In this document: piece by piece, positions 53,315 through 62,490 of the stretch
Numbering within the stretch: position 1 is the first letter of the stretch
Layout of the letters: each line of letters opens with the position of its first letter
Assembly (NCBI RefSeq): GCF_002119765.1
Contig: NZ_CP021112.1
Span: forward strand, 4,768,501-4,832,500
Reading direction: 5' to 3'
Length of the DNA: 64,000 nt
DNA from: Pseudorhodoplanes sinuspersici
GTDB taxonomy: Bacteria > Pseudomonadota > Alphaproteobacteria > Rhizobiales > Xanthobacteraceae
Program-made: the position numbers and the translations under genes
Notes under the pieces: model-generated
The model's database searches: none
Told to the model about the DNA's origin: nothing
Seen by the model: only the letters and a program-made list of their open reading frames with translations

Positions 53315-54295
53315 ATGCTGAAGGCTCCGCTGAGAGTTTCCTCTTCCCGTCCCAAGCCTTTGGAAGAGGTCGGGAGAGGAGCATTCGAGACCAAGCCCCA
53401 AGTCGAGAATGCTCCTCACCCCGCACGTTTACAAACAAAGACCGCCTCTGCCGGTCGGCCGCATCTTCCCCTTTTGATTATGATTGCGGCGTTTCCGCCG
53501 CTTTCCACCTTCGCTCACGCCGCCGATGTCGTTCCGCCGGGCAGCCAATCCGCGCCTGTTGCGCAGTTTCCAACGACACCGAGCCTGAACCAGTTTGCCT
53601 TCGTCACCGAAAAGCTGAGCCAATGGAATGTCGTCCTCGGCGGCGGGGCAATGATTGCGCCCAAGTATGAAGGTTCTGACGAGTTTGAAATAAAGCCGGT
53701 GCCATTCGTCACCGCGTCATATGGCGACTGGCTGAGAGTCGACCCGCGCGGCGCTACGGTCAGCCTCTACAGCTTCGGCGATCTGCATCTCAGCGCGAAG
53801 CTGGGTTACGATCTTGGCCGGAAAGAAGACAAATCCGTCCATCTAAGGGGATTGGGCGATATCGATCCCGGGGCCGTCGTCGGGGCAGAACTCGCTTATA
53901 AATTCGGCGCGCTCAAAGTCTTTGGCGAGCTCAACCGCACGATCGGCGGAAGTGACGGCCTGCAGGCCAGATTTGGAGCCGAGCTGGGATACAAATATGA
54001 GCGCTGGCTGTTGACCGCCGGGGCATCCGCCACATGGGCGGATGCCAAATACATGAGCACGTATTTCGGTGTGACGCCGACGCAGTCCGCCAATTCCGGC
54101 CTTCCCGTGTTCGACATCGGGGCCGGCCTGAAGCGTGTCGACGTCAGTGCTTCGGTCACTTACGCCATGACCGAAAACTGGCTGATCCGGGCGCAAGCCG
54201 GATACGGCTTTCTGGTGGGCGACGTCGCCAACAGCCCAATCGTGCAACGGGAAGCACAGCCCTTTGGCATGCTTGCCATTGGCTACAAATTCTAG
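53315..54295 (+). CDS. MipA/OmpV family outer-membrane protein
   Basis: A 326-residue beta-barrel of the MipA/OmpV family, recognised by VVLGGGAMIAPKYEGSDEF near the mature start, repeated aromatic strands and the C-terminal FGMLAIGYKF. Members act as scaffolds or small-molecule channels. ATG 53315 has AAGGG upstream, but the first 45 residues include a palindromic repeat (53376-53417) and only then a signal-like stretch (HLPLLIMIAAFPPLSTFAHA), so the true start may be further in. Confidence 0.85.
   Translation: MLKAPLRVSSSRPKPLEEVGRGAFETKPQVENAPHPARLQTKTASAGRPHLPLLIMIAAFPPLSTFAHAADVVPPGSQSAPVAQFPTTPSLNQFAFVTEKLSQWNVVLGGGAMIAPKYEGSDEFEIKPVPFVTASYGDWLRVDPRGATVSLYSFGDLHLSAKLGYDLGRKEDKSVHLRGLGDIDPGAVVGAELAYKFGALKVFGELNRTIGGSDGLQARFGAELGYKYERWLLTAGASATWADAKYMSTYFGVTPTQSANSGLPVFDIGAGLKRVDVSASVTYAMTENWLIRAQAGYGFLVGDVANSPIVQREAQPFGMLAIGYKF
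53376..53417. repeat. Palindrome inside the MipA reading frame
   Basis: GAGGAGCATTC (53376-53386) and GAATGCTCCTC (53407-53417) are perfect 11-bp inverted repeats separated by 20 bases. They fall in the N-terminal part of the MipA reading frame, before the signal-like segment. Could be an inserted palindromic repeat or a regulatory hairpin in an untranslated leader. Confidence 0.65.
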
Positions 54296-54304
54296 CCTCG
54301 CAAA

Positions 54305-54958
54305 ATGTGCAAAAAGGATAACGCATACCGCCGTTCGATCGGAGGGCATGCAAGTGTTTATTACGACCAGCGATGGCGTCTTTACGCATTGCGATTGTTC
54401 GGGTTGGCGACCTTCATCCTCATTCTGATTGCCGATCCGGTCTGGCAAGATCATCCGATCATCCAGAAAAGCATTCAGTTCATCGGGGCGACGCTGATTG
54501 TCGGCGCTGTGCTGGGACGCCTTTGGTCAACTCTCTACATCGGCGGCCGGAAAAACATCACGCTGATGACCAAGGGCCCCTATTCGATCACACGCAACCC
54601 GCTGTATTTCTTCTCGACGATCGGCAGCGTTGGAGCTGGACTCGTCTTCGGCAGCGTCGCACTGGGAGCGCTTGCGGGCGTTGCCGTCGGCGTCATCCTA
54701 TATGCGACGTCACGCGGAGAGGCTGCCTTGCTCAGTTCACACTTCGGAAGCAGCTATCGGCACTACGCCGCACGGGTGCCCCTGTTCTGGCCACAGCCCG
54801 GGATTTACGAGGAAGCGAGCGACACGACCTTTGATCCGCGTGCCTTGAAGTGGGCGCTGGGTGATACGATCCTATTCCTGCTCGTCATTCCCTTTGCAGG
54901 TGCCGTTGACCTGTTGAGGCATTCCGGCCTGTTGCCACGCCTGATCATGCTCTTTTGA
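54305..54958 (+). CDS. ICMT/PEMT-like membrane methyltransferase
   Basis: A 217-residue membrane protein with about five membrane helices and the motif TKGPYSITRNPLYFFSTIG typical of isoprenylcysteine carboxyl methyltransferase and phospholipid methyltransferase relatives; the late SRGEAALLSSHFGSSYRHY and RVPLFWP fit the SAM-binding end. The substrate is unknown; bacterial members act on lipids or quinone-like compounds. It begins ten bases after the MipA stop, so the two may be cotranscribed. Confidence 0.82.
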   Translation: MCKKDNAYRRSIGGHASVYYDQRWRLYALRLFGLATFILILIADPVWQDHPIIQKSIQFIGATLIVGAVLGRLWSTLYIGGRKNITLMTKGPYSITRNPLYFFSTIGSVGAGLVFGSVALGALAGVAVGVILYATSRGEAALLSSHFGSSYRHYAARVPLFWPQPGIYEEASDTTFDPRALKWALGDTILFLLVIPFAGAVDLLRHSGLLPRLIMLF

Positions 54959-54995
54959 CGAAGACTTGTGAACGAGGCGCCGCTTACACCCCAAC

Positions 54996-55919
54996 CTAAT
55001 GCCGCTGCGGTGCGTAACTGATCAGCGGCCCCGCGATCATCGGTGCCGTCTCCAGATAGCGCGGCACGACCAGACGCTTGCCTGGCTGCAACGATGTATT
55101 CGCACCGACATTGTTGAGCTGCGCTACCACCCAGACCGGCACGCTATAACGTTGCGCAACGGTGCGTGCCGTGTCGCCAGGCTCGGTCTGGATCGCGATC
55201 CCGGAATCCCACAACTCGATCTTCTCGCCGCGCGGCATCACATAGCGGATCGGCACCGTCGGACCTTCGAGCACTGGCGGCATGGTCGCGATCTGCACCA
55301 CCTTGGCGATGATCTGATCCTGTAGGCCGCGGATCTTGACCATGTTGACGTGCAGCACTTCCCAGTAACTGCGCAGATCGACGGTCGCAAAATGACCACG
55401 GAAATCTGCAGACGCGCGAACATAGCCACCGCCGAAGAAGTTCATCGACTGATACATGTTGATGAAGCGGTCGACATTGTTGGGCACATTGGCCGCCTTG
55501 CGGGTCGGATCGAAAGCGACGATCAGGCTGACTGGCACACCCGCCTGTTTCAGCTTCCAGGCGAAACTGATCGCGGCGTCGCCGCCGGCGGAGTGGCCCA
55601 TTGCCATGATCGGCTGCGGATTTTTCTTGTAGCGGGCGATCGCCTCCTCGGCCGGCCCGTACCAGTTCATGTGATTGTAGGTCTCAGATTCAACGACGCC
55701 ACTCTCTCTGATCTTCTCGGAAAGGTGGTCCATCTCCATGGAGGCAAAGCGTCCTCCCATGCCGCGGAAGACGTAGGCCTTGCCCATGGCCATCCCGGTT
55801 TTCTGCGCGGCGAGTTCACCGGTTGGCGAAAGGAACCCCTCGAACACGGAGAGTGACCCGCAGCCGGACAGGCTGGCAGCGACCACGGCCATGGTCGCAA
55901 GGCGCGGCAGGTTGAACAT
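54996..55919 (-). CDS. Lipoprotein with alpha/beta-hydrolase and LysM domains
   Basis: A 307-residue protein with a lipoprotein signal (lipobox LSGC, residues 17-20), an alpha/beta-hydrolase-like core with the nucleophile elbow MGHSAGGDAA, and a C-terminal LysM domain (GDTARTVAQRYSVPVWVVAQLN, QPGKRLVVP). A cell-envelope hydrolase bound to peptidoglycan is a fair inference. It points left, away from rimO. Confidence 0.82.
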   Translation of the reverse strand: MFNLPRLATMAVVAASLSGCGSLSVFEGFLSPTGELAAQKTGMAMGKAYVFRGMGGRFASMEMDHLSEKIRESGVVESETYNHMNWYGPAEEAIARYKKNPQPIMAMGHSAGGDAAISFAWKLKQAGVPVSLIVAFDPTRKAANVPNNVDRFINMYQSMNFFGGGYVRASADFRGHFATVDLRSYWEVLHVNMVKIRGLQDQIIAKVVQIATMPPVLEGPTVPIRYVMPRGEKIELWDSGIAIQTEPGDTARTVAQRYSVPVWVVAQLNNVGANTSLQPGKRLVVPRYLETAPMIAGPLISYAPQRH

Positions 55920-56231
55920 GCGCTTTCAAAGCCCCTTGCTCATCTCGCCGCTTGCACTGCTGAAGGGCGAAGACGCACGCCACCGGCGTTGCTCGGGATG
56001 AAATGCGGATTTCCTTAAAATTTTCCGAAGATTGCAGATATTACCGGCCAACCCTTTGATCTATGACACTTTTCTGACCGCCTACGCGGAGCGAAATTGT
56101 CATTACCTCCGCCTTGGGCCATGAAGAATCACGCAAATGTTAGGTCTGCTGACGGCGCGCCTTAATTAGCGGTTGACCCTTAGGGCCGCCTGCCCTAACG
56201 CCCCGCTTTCAGCCCCCTTTCGAGACCGTCG
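55920..56231. other. Intergenic region between LysM lipoprotein and rimO
   Basis: A 312-base region with no supported gene, separating two divergent genes. TTGACC at about 56172 followed by CTAACG might be a -35/-10 pair for rimO, but this is weak. I see no riboswitch or other structured element. Confidence 0.4.
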
Positions 56232-57563
56232 ATGACCGCCGCGCCGCGCATTTCCTTTGTTTCCCTCGGCTGCCCAAAGGCGCTGGTCGATTCCGAGCGC
56301 ATCATCACGCGCCTGCGCGCCGAGGGCTATGAGCTGGCTCGTGGCCATGCCGGATCGGACGTGACCATCGTCAACACCTGCGGCTTCCTCGACTCCGCCC
56401 AGGCGGAATCTTTGGCCGCCATCGGCGAAGCGATGAAAGAGAACGGCAAAGTCATCGTCACCGGCTGCATGGGTGCCGAACCCGAGAAGATCACCTCGCA
56501 ATTTCCGAAGGTGCTCGCGGTCACCGGCCCGCAGCAATATGAAAGCGTGATGGACGCGGTGCATCGCGCTCTGCCGCCGATGCATGAGCCTTTCGTCGAT
56601 CTCGTGCCACCGCAGGGGCTGAAGCTCACGCCGCGCCACTATGCGTATCTGAAGATTTCCGAAGGCTGTAACAACCGCTGTTCCTTCTGCATCATCCCGA
56701 AGCTGCGCGGCGATCTCGTTTCGCGTCCCGCCGCCGATGTGCTGCGCGAAGCTGAGAAACTGGTCGCGGCGGGCGTGAAGGAGTTGCTGGTGATCTCGCA
56801 GGACACGTCGGCCTACGGCGTCGACGTGAAATATGCGGCGAGCCAGTGGAAGGATCGCGAGGTCCAGACCAAGTTCATTTCGCTCGCGCGCGAACTCGGC
56901 GAATTCGGCGTCTGGGTGCGCCTGCATTATGTCTACCCCTACCCGCATGTTGATGACGTCATCCCGCTGATGGCGGAAGGCCAAAAGACTGGTGGAGTAC
57001 TGCCCTATCTCGACATTCCATTCCAGCATGCGAGCCCGGATGTGCTCAAGCGCATGAAACGGCCCGGCGCGCAGCAGAAGACACTCGACCGCATCAAACA
57101 ATGGCGCGAGATCTGCCCGAGCCTCACCTTGCGATCGACCTTCATTGTCGGCTTCCCCGGCGAAACGGATGCCGATTTCGAGTTCCTGCTCGACTGGCTG
57201 GATGAAGCCGAACTCGATCGCGTCGGCTGTTTCAAATTCGAGCCGGTGGAAGGCGCACCGGCCAACGATCTCGACGGCGCCGTCCCGCAAGAGGTGAAAG
57301 AAGACCGCTGGAACCGCTTCATGCAGAAGCAGCAGAAAATCTCGGCCCGGCGACAGAAGAAGAAGGTCGGCACGCGCCAACAGGTGCTGATCGACGAGTT
57401 GACGCCAACAGGTGGCAAAGGCCGCAGCAAGGCCGACGCGCCGGAGATTGACGGCACCGTGCATGTCGTCAGCCGCCGCCCGCTGCGCGTCGGCGAATTC
57501 GCCAATGTAAAGATCGAGCGTGCCGACGAGTATGATTTATTTGGAACTGTGATTGGATTTTAA
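56232..57563 (+). CDS. rimO: Ribosomal protein S12 methylthiotransferase RimO
   Basis: This radical-SAM enzyme adds a methylthio group to an aspartate of ribosomal protein S12. The N-terminal UPF0004 cluster cysteines are in [26 protein letters not shown] and [10 protein letters not shown]; the radical-SAM motif is [15 protein letters not shown]; a C-terminal TRAM domain ends the protein. 443 residues, normal length. A long open frame on the other strand (56166-57464) is its shadow. Confidence 0.96.
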   Translation: MTAAPRISFVSLGCPKALVDSERIITRLRAEGYELARGHAGSDVTIVNTCGFLDSAQAESLAAIGEAMKENGKVIVTGCMGAEPEKITSQFPKVLAVTGPQQYESVMDAVHRALPPMHEPFVDLVPPQGLKLTPRHYAYLKISEGCNNRCSFCIIPKLRGDLVSRPAADVLREAEKLVAAGVKELLVISQDTSAYGVDVKYAASQWKDREVQTKFISLARELGEFGVWVRLHYVYPYPHVDDVIPLMAEGQKTGGVLPYLDIPFQHASPDVLKRMKRPGAQQKTLDRIKQWREICPSLTLRSTFIVGFPGETDADFEFLLDWLDEAELDRVGCFKFEPVEGAPANDLDGAVPQEVKEDRWNRFMQKQQKISARRQKKKVGTRQQVLIDELTPTGGKGRSKADAPEIDGTVHVVSRRPLRVGEFANVKIERADEYDLFGTVIGF

Positions 57564-57675
57564 GCTTTTCAGAAGCTGTTGAGTTCGCACTTCTTAGCAT
57601 CCCCATTCTACACCGCGCCCATCCAAGCTTTCTTGACTCTTGCGCGGCATCGCGCGTGTTGGATGGATGTTAAGG

Positions 57676-58680
57676 ATGCAGCTATTCCGCACCCTCTTTC
57701 AAAGACTCTTTCCGGGCAAGGAGTCGGACAATGTGATGTCCAGACCGGAGCCAGATTTCCGCACGATTGCCGAAAACAGCTCCGATATCATCATTGATTT
57801 AGGCCCGGACAAACGAGCTGCATATGTTTCGCCGTCCTGCACCCGCCTTCTGGGGTGGTTGCCCGAGGAATTGATTGGGCGCGGTCCGGAAGTCTTTATT
57901 CTGCCCCAATATATCGCCGCGATCGAAGAGGACATGGCCGCGTTTGCTGACGGCAAACAGGACGAGGGAAAACTCGTCATGCAGGTCCGCGCCAAAGACG
58001 ACCGGCTGCTCTGGGTCGAAGCGAGAGCACGGGTCGTCCGGGACAGGAAAACCGGCCAGATGAACCGACTGATCGTCACCATGCGTGACATCGATGACCG
58101 CAAGCAGTTCGAAGATCAAATGGCCGCCCTGGCCATGACCGATGGACTGACGGGTGTCTTGAATCGTCGTGCCTTTGACGAATCTCTCGCGCGGGAATGG
58201 GAGCACACTGTCCGAACGAGCGGGCAGATGTCGCTCCTGTTGCTCGATATCGACCATTTCAAGGACTTCAACGACACTTACGGACATCAGGCTGGGGACG
58301 ATTGCCTGCGAGTCGTGGCGGCTGCGATACGCAGTGGTCTTAAACGTCCAACCGACATTCTTGCGCGATATGGTGGTGAGGAATTTGCTGTCATCCTTCC
58401 CGATGTCGACGCATCAGGCGCGGTGGAGATTGCCGGGCGCATTCGTCAGGCGGTCGCGAACATGAAAATTCCGCACCTCAAAAGCCAAACGGGACGCGGC
58501 AAAGTAACAGCGAGCATCGGAGTCGCGACGGCGCTTGCACGGAATGGTGGCACGATCCGAATGCCGGAGGGTTTGTTGCTTGCGGCTGATACCGCGCTTT
58601 ACAAGGCGAAACGAAATGGCCGTAACCGCGTGGACACCGCGCTTTTGTTGGCGCCGGGAGGGTCAACGAACGTGGCCTGA
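57676..58680 (+). CDS. PAS-GGDEF diguanylate cyclase
   Basis: A 334-residue cytoplasmic protein with a PAS domain (about residues 25-145) and a GGDEF domain. The active-site motif is GGEEF (RYGGEEFAVILPD) and an RXXD inhibitory site (RPTD) lies five residues upstream, so it is likely an active diguanylate cyclase with product inhibition, making cyclic di-GMP. ATG 57676 gives MQLFRTLFQRLFPGK; GTG 57733 or ATG 57736, with AAGGAG upstream, are also possible. Confidence 0.9.
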   Translation: MQLFRTLFQRLFPGKESDNVMSRPEPDFRTIAENSSDIIIDLGPDKRAAYVSPSCTRLLGWLPEELIGRGPEVFILPQYIAAIEEDMAAFADGKQDEGKLVMQVRAKDDRLLWVEARARVVRDRKTGQMNRLIVTMRDIDDRKQFEDQMAALAMTDGLTGVLNRRAFDESLAREWEHTVRTSGQMSLLLLDIDHFKDFNDTYGHQAGDDCLRVVAAAIRSGLKRPTDILARYGGEEFAVILPDVDASGAVEIAGRIRQAVANMKIPHLKSQTGRGKVTASIGVATALARNGGTIRMPEGLLLAADTALYKAKRNGRNRVDTALLLAPGGSTNVA

Positions 58681-58687
58681 CCGAAGT

Positions 58688-59953
58688 TCAGGATCTTTCC
58701 GTTGACGCGTAGGCCTCCACAAAATCCGTCAGCGCAATAACCGCAAGCCCCATATCGCTCTCGCTCGCGAACTCCGCCGGATTGTGACTGATGCCGCCGC
58801 GGCAACGCACGAACATCATGGCGGTTGGGCAAAAGCCTGCCATCACCTGCGCATCATGACCCGCACCGGACGGAATGCGCATCGGCTTGTGGCCAAAGGT
58901 CGTGATCACGTTCTCCAGCATGTCCTGCATGACCGGCGTGCAAGCGGTGGTCTCCGTCTCATAAAACGACTCGAACGCGACTTCCAACTTGCGACGCAGC
59001 GCCATGCGTTGTGCATCGGCCTTCACCTGCTCGATCGCAGCCTTGCGTTTCGCATCGTTGACGGAGCGAAATTCGAGCGAGAAACCAACACGGCCTGGAA
59101 TAACATTGGTTGCGCCGGGCGATGCTTCGATGCGACCGACTGTTGCCACCATGCCGTCGGCTTCGTTGTCCAATGCGGTCCGCTCGATCGCAAGCATGAG
59201 TTCGGATGCACCCGTCAGTGCGTCATGGCGCATGCGCATCGGCACCGTCCCGGCGTGGCCTGCAGCGCCCAGAACGACCACACGCATACGGGTCTGCCCG
59301 ATGATGCCGGTCACGACACCCAGCGGCAGATTCTCCGCCTCCAGCACAGGTCCCTGCTCGATATGCACCTCAAGAAATCCTGCGACGTTGGCCGGATCGT
59401 AAGCGGCGGCCGTTATCTCATCGATACGCTTGCCATAGGCAACAATCGCATCCGCAAGCGTCACCCCATTGCGATCATGGTCGGACAAGGTCGCGCGATC
59501 GAACTTGCCGACACAGGCCAGCGACGACGACAGCGTCGAGCGAAAACGCGAACCCTCCTCGTCGCCGAAGGCCAGCACATCGATCCCGAATGGCAGGTCG
59601 AGGCCGCGCGCTGCGATTTCCTCGATCGCCAGAATGCCGGCAACGACACCAAGCGGCCCATCGTATTTGCCGGCATCGATGACCGTGTCGATGTGCGAGC
59701 CGGTCAGGAATCGCTTCTTCAGTTCGGGTCGCCAGTGACCGCGTACCGTGCCGAGCGCATCCTCGGTCACCGTCATGCCAGCGTCGCGCATCCATGACGC
59801 AACGAGATCGGCAGCGCGGCGATGTTCGGGCGTCAGGAACAGACGGACGAGGCGATTGGGATCGGACGAGATCGCGCCGAGTTCCGACAACATCGCCTCG
59901 GCTCGCCGGCCGAGCCGCACAACATCAGCACCAATGTCGGCTGCTTTCGTCAT
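58688..59953 (-). CDS. M20-family Zn-dependent amidohydrolase (allantoate amidohydrolase type)
   Basis: A 421-residue peptidase M20/hydantoinase-C family enzyme. The zinc-binding GSHIDTV, a glutamate pair in GDEEGSRF, and the late GAGHDAQVMA and RCRGGISHNP are all visible. Family members act on allantoate, N-carbamoyl amino acids or ureidoglycolate. Position directly downstream of a PuuD-type urate oxidase points to allantoate and purine catabolism. TTG 59959 overlaps the puuD stop; ATG 59953 is the preferred start. Confidence 0.88.
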   Translation of the reverse strand: MTKAADIGADVVRLGRRAEAMLSELGAISSDPNRLVRLFLTPEHRRAADLVASWMRDAGMTVTEDALGTVRGHWRPELKKRFLTGSHIDTVIDAGKYDGPLGVVAGILAIEEIAARGLDLPFGIDVLAFGDEEGSRFRSTLSSSLACVGKFDRATLSDHDRNGVTLADAIVAYGKRIDEITAAAYDPANVAGFLEVHIEQGPVLEAENLPLGVVTGIIGQTRMRVVVLGAAGHAGTVPMRMRHDALTGASELMLAIERTALDNEADGMVATVGRIEASPGATNVIPGRVGFSLEFRSVNDAKRKAAIEQVKADAQRMALRRKLEVAFESFYETETTACTPVMQDMLENVITTFGHKPMRIPSGAGHDAQVMAGFCPTAMMFVRCRGGISHNPAEFASESDMGLAVIALTDFVEAYASTERS

Positions 59954-59955
59954 CG

Positions 59956-61131
59956 TCAATGCGCACGCAGCCAGCGGCCAAGCTGTTCGCGCTCCTCATC
60001 GGTCATGTGCGTCTGGTTACCGAGCGGCATGGCCTTATTGCGAACGGTCTGGATCATAATGAGCTGAGAGTAACGCTTGAGATCGGCCAGCGTTTCCAGC
60101 GTCACGTTCTTCGGCGGCTCCTTGAAGCTTTCATGTGTCGGCCGCCGCGCATGGCACATGGTGCAGTGCTTGGCCGTCATCGCCAGCACCTCGGAATCGG
60201 AAATCACAGGACCGGTATCCGCCATCTGGCGCGGTGCGGTAACGAAGATGGCGCAGATCAATGCGAATGCAGCCATTGGCGCCGCCCAGCCGTATTTCTC
60301 CCATGGCTCGCCGATGTCGATGCGGTTCAGGATGTGCCGGAATAATCCGCCGACGATCAGGATCAGCGCCACCACCATCCAGGCATGCGGATGCGCCGAC
60401 AGGAACGGATAATGCGGCGACACCATCATCAGCAGCACAGGCAGCGTCAGATAGTTGTTGTGCAGCGAGCGCTGCTTGGCAACCTTGCCGTATTTCGCCT
60501 CAGGTTCTTCGCCGCGCAGCAACTGCCCGACCATGATGCGCTGGCCAGGAATGATCGTCACAAACACGTTGAAAGCCATGATGGTGCCGATGAAGGCGCC
60601 GACATGGATGAAAGAACCGCGTCCGGAAAACACCTTGGTGTAAAGCACCGCCGCCAGCAGGATCAAAAGAAACACAGAGGCCGCAAGCGGCACAGTACGG
60701 TCGCCGAAGAAGCGGCACAGACCATCATAGATGAACCAGCCGACTAGCAGCGACGCGATCGAGATCGCGATCGCCTGCCATGGCTCAAGCGGCATCACTG
60801 CTGGATCGATCAGATAGGCGCTGGCATGAAAATAATACTGGATGATGAGGAGGCCGAAACCGGTGACCCAGGTGAGATAGGCCTCCCACTTGAACCAGTG
60901 CAGATGTGGCGGCAGGTTCGGTGGCGCGACGGTGAACTTCTCGACGTGATAGAAGCCACCGCCATGCACTTGCCAGGCCGTGCCGAACACGCCGGGGCTT
61001 TTGCGCTCCTGCTGGTTCAGCGAATAATCGAGGGCGATGAAATAGAAGGACGTGCCGATCCAGCCGATCCCCACGATCATGTGGGCCCAGCGTAAGAGGA
61101 GATTGCCCCATTCTCCGATGAAAACGTCCAT
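59956..61131 (-). CDS. puuD: Membrane urate oxidase PuuD with cytochrome c domain
   Basis: A 391-residue protein with an eight-helix or so membrane domain (MDVFIGEWGNLLLRWAHMIV at the N-terminus, HLHWFKWEAYLTW, and helices up to about residue 300) and a C-terminal cytochrome c domain with haem site HCTMCHARRP and methionine region GNQTHM. PuuD is a urate hydroxylase that passes electrons to the respiratory chain rather than to oxygen directly. It heads the two-gene purine unit with the M20 enzyme. Upstream is a 102-bp palindromic repeat. Confidence 0.9.
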   Translation of the reverse strand: MDVFIGEWGNLLLRWAHMIVGIGWIGTSFYFIALDYSLNQQERKSPGVFGTAWQVHGGGFYHVEKFTVAPPNLPPHLHWFKWEAYLTWVTGFGLLIIQYYFHASAYLIDPAVMPLEPWQAIAISIASLLVGWFIYDGLCRFFGDRTVPLAASVFLLILLAAVLYTKVFSGRGSFIHVGAFIGTIMAFNVFVTIIPGQRIMVGQLLRGEEPEAKYGKVAKQRSLHNNYLTLPVLLMMVSPHYPFLSAHPHAWMVVALILIVGGLFRHILNRIDIGEPWEKYGWAAPMAAFALICAIFVTAPRQMADTGPVISDSEVLAMTAKHCTMCHARRPTHESFKEPPKNVTLETLADLKRYSQLIMIQTVRNKAMPLGNQTHMTDEEREQLGRWLRAH

Positions 61132-61165
61132 AAGTCGCTCTATCGTACAATTCCGACTATTTATC

Positions 61166-61267
61166 CGGCCTCATCCTGAGGAGCACCCTGCAAGGGCGCG
61201 TCTCGAAGGACAAGGCCGGGCCCACCCTTCCAGACGGCTGCTTCGCAGCCTCCTCAGGATGAGGCCG
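61166..61267. repeat. 102-bp palindromic repeat with 18-bp terminal inverted repeats
   Basis: CGGCCTCATCCTGAGGAG (61166-61183) is the exact reverse complement of CTCCTCAGGATGAGGCCG (61250-61267). The middle includes TCTCGAAGGACAAGGCC. Repeats of this type are common between genes in Bradyrhizobium-like genomes. It lies between puuD and the quinone oxidoreductase gene. Confidence 0.8.
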
Positions 61268-61309
61268 AATAGACATTTCGGAATACTAGCAAGCCATGTG
61301 CCGTAAAGC

Positions 61310-62290
61310 TTACGGAACCAGGATCGACGATCCCGTGGTCTCGCGGCTTTCGAGATCCCGGTGCGCCTGCTGCGCATCCTTCAGGGCGTATTTCTGGTTG
61401 ATCGGGATTTTCACCGCGCCGCTGGCAATGACATTGAACAGGTCGTTGGCGGTGGCAAGCAGATCCTCGCGCTTGGCAACATAATTGTTCAGCGTCGGCC
61501 GGGTCGCAAAGAGCGAGCCCTTGGTCTGCAGGATATTGATGTTGAAGGCGTCGATCTGACCGGAGGCCGAGCCGAAGCTCGCGAACATGCCGAGCGGGCG
61601 AATGCAGTCCAGCGATGCCGGGAAGGTGGTCTTGCCAATGCCGTCATAGACGACGTCGCACAGCTTGCCGTCGGTGATCTCCTTCACCCGCGTCGGGAAA
61701 TCCTCATCGCGATAATAGATCACGTGGCGACAACCATTGGCCTTGGCGATCTCGCCTTTCTCTTTCGATCCGACGGTGCCGATCACGGTGGCACCAAGGT
61801 GGTTCGCCCACTGGCACAGGATCTGGCCGACGCCGCCGGCTGCGGCATGCATCAGCACCGTCGAGCCCTTGGTGACCTTGTAGGTGCGATTGACGAGATA
61901 TTGCGCGGTCATGCCTTTCAGCATCATGCCGGCAGCCTGTTCGTAGGAAATGTTGTCTGGGATTTTCACCGCACGATCGGCCGGCAGCAGCCGCTCCTCG
62001 GCGTAACCACCCAGAGCGGTGACATAAGCCACCCGATCGCCGACCTTGATATCGGTGACGCCAGGACCGACCGCAACGACTTCGCCCGCGCCCTCATTGC
62101 CCGACACGAACGGCAGGCCGACCGGTGACGGATACATGCCGATGCGGAAATAGGTGTCGATGAAGTTCACCCCGCAGGCATATTGCTTGATCCGGATCTG
62201 TCCCTGCCCGGGCGCCGCGACTTCGATATCCTCGAATGTCAGCACCTCGGGACCGCCATGTTTATGTACCCGGACCGCTGCAACCATCAT
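61310..62290 (-). CDS. qor: NADPH:quinone oxidoreductase (zinc-independent MDR family)
   Basis: A 326-residue medium-chain reductase, with GVNFIDTYFRIG near the N-terminus, the nucleotide-binding signature HAAAGGVGQILCQWA and the late GSLFATRPTL. The absence of zinc-ligand cysteines fits quinone oxidoreductase. It reduces quinones with NADPH. It has no obvious operon partner. Confidence 0.9.
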   Translation of the reverse strand: MMVAAVRVHKHGGPEVLTFEDIEVAAPGQGQIRIKQYACGVNFIDTYFRIGMYPSPVGLPFVSGNEGAGEVVAVGPGVTDIKVGDRVAYVTALGGYAEERLLPADRAVKIPDNISYEQAAGMMLKGMTAQYLVNRTYKVTKGSTVLMHAAAGGVGQILCQWANHLGATVIGTVGSKEKGEIAKANGCRHVIYYRDEDFPTRVKEITDGKLCDVVYDGIGKTTFPASLDCIRPLGMFASFGSASGQIDAFNINILQTKGSLFATRPTLNNYVAKREDLLATANDLFNVIASGAVKIPINQKYALKDAQQAHRDLESRETTGSSILVP

Positions 62291-62392
62291 CGTTCTCCCA
62301 TCAGCGCGTGCGCTCCCGGCACGCTCAAATCGGGGCGGATCATAGGGGCCGAAAAGGCCGACGCAAGCGGAGACGCGACATATCCATCAAGC

Positions 62393-62478
62393 GTCATTCC
62401 GGAAGCCGCGGAGCGGCTATCCGGAATCCAGTCCGTGGCTGGATTCCGGGCCCACAGGCTTACGCCTGCCGGAATGAC
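62393..62478. repeat. Nested palindromic repeat
   Basis: Outer arms GTCATTCCGG (62393-62402) and CCGGAATGAC (62469-62478) are perfect inverted repeats; inside are CCGGAATCCAG (62421-62431) and CTGGATTCCGG (62439-62449). It lies between the quinone oxidoreductase start and the SDR stop, both on the minus strand. It shares the GTCATTCCGG arm with the element at 41771-41848, so both belong to one repeat class. Confidence 0.8.
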
Positions 62479-62490
62479 AACAAAATCGTT

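Noticed and set aside
56166-57464. 432-codon minus-strand open frame within rimO
   Set aside because: Shadow of rimO, whose cluster cysteines are all intact on the plus strand.
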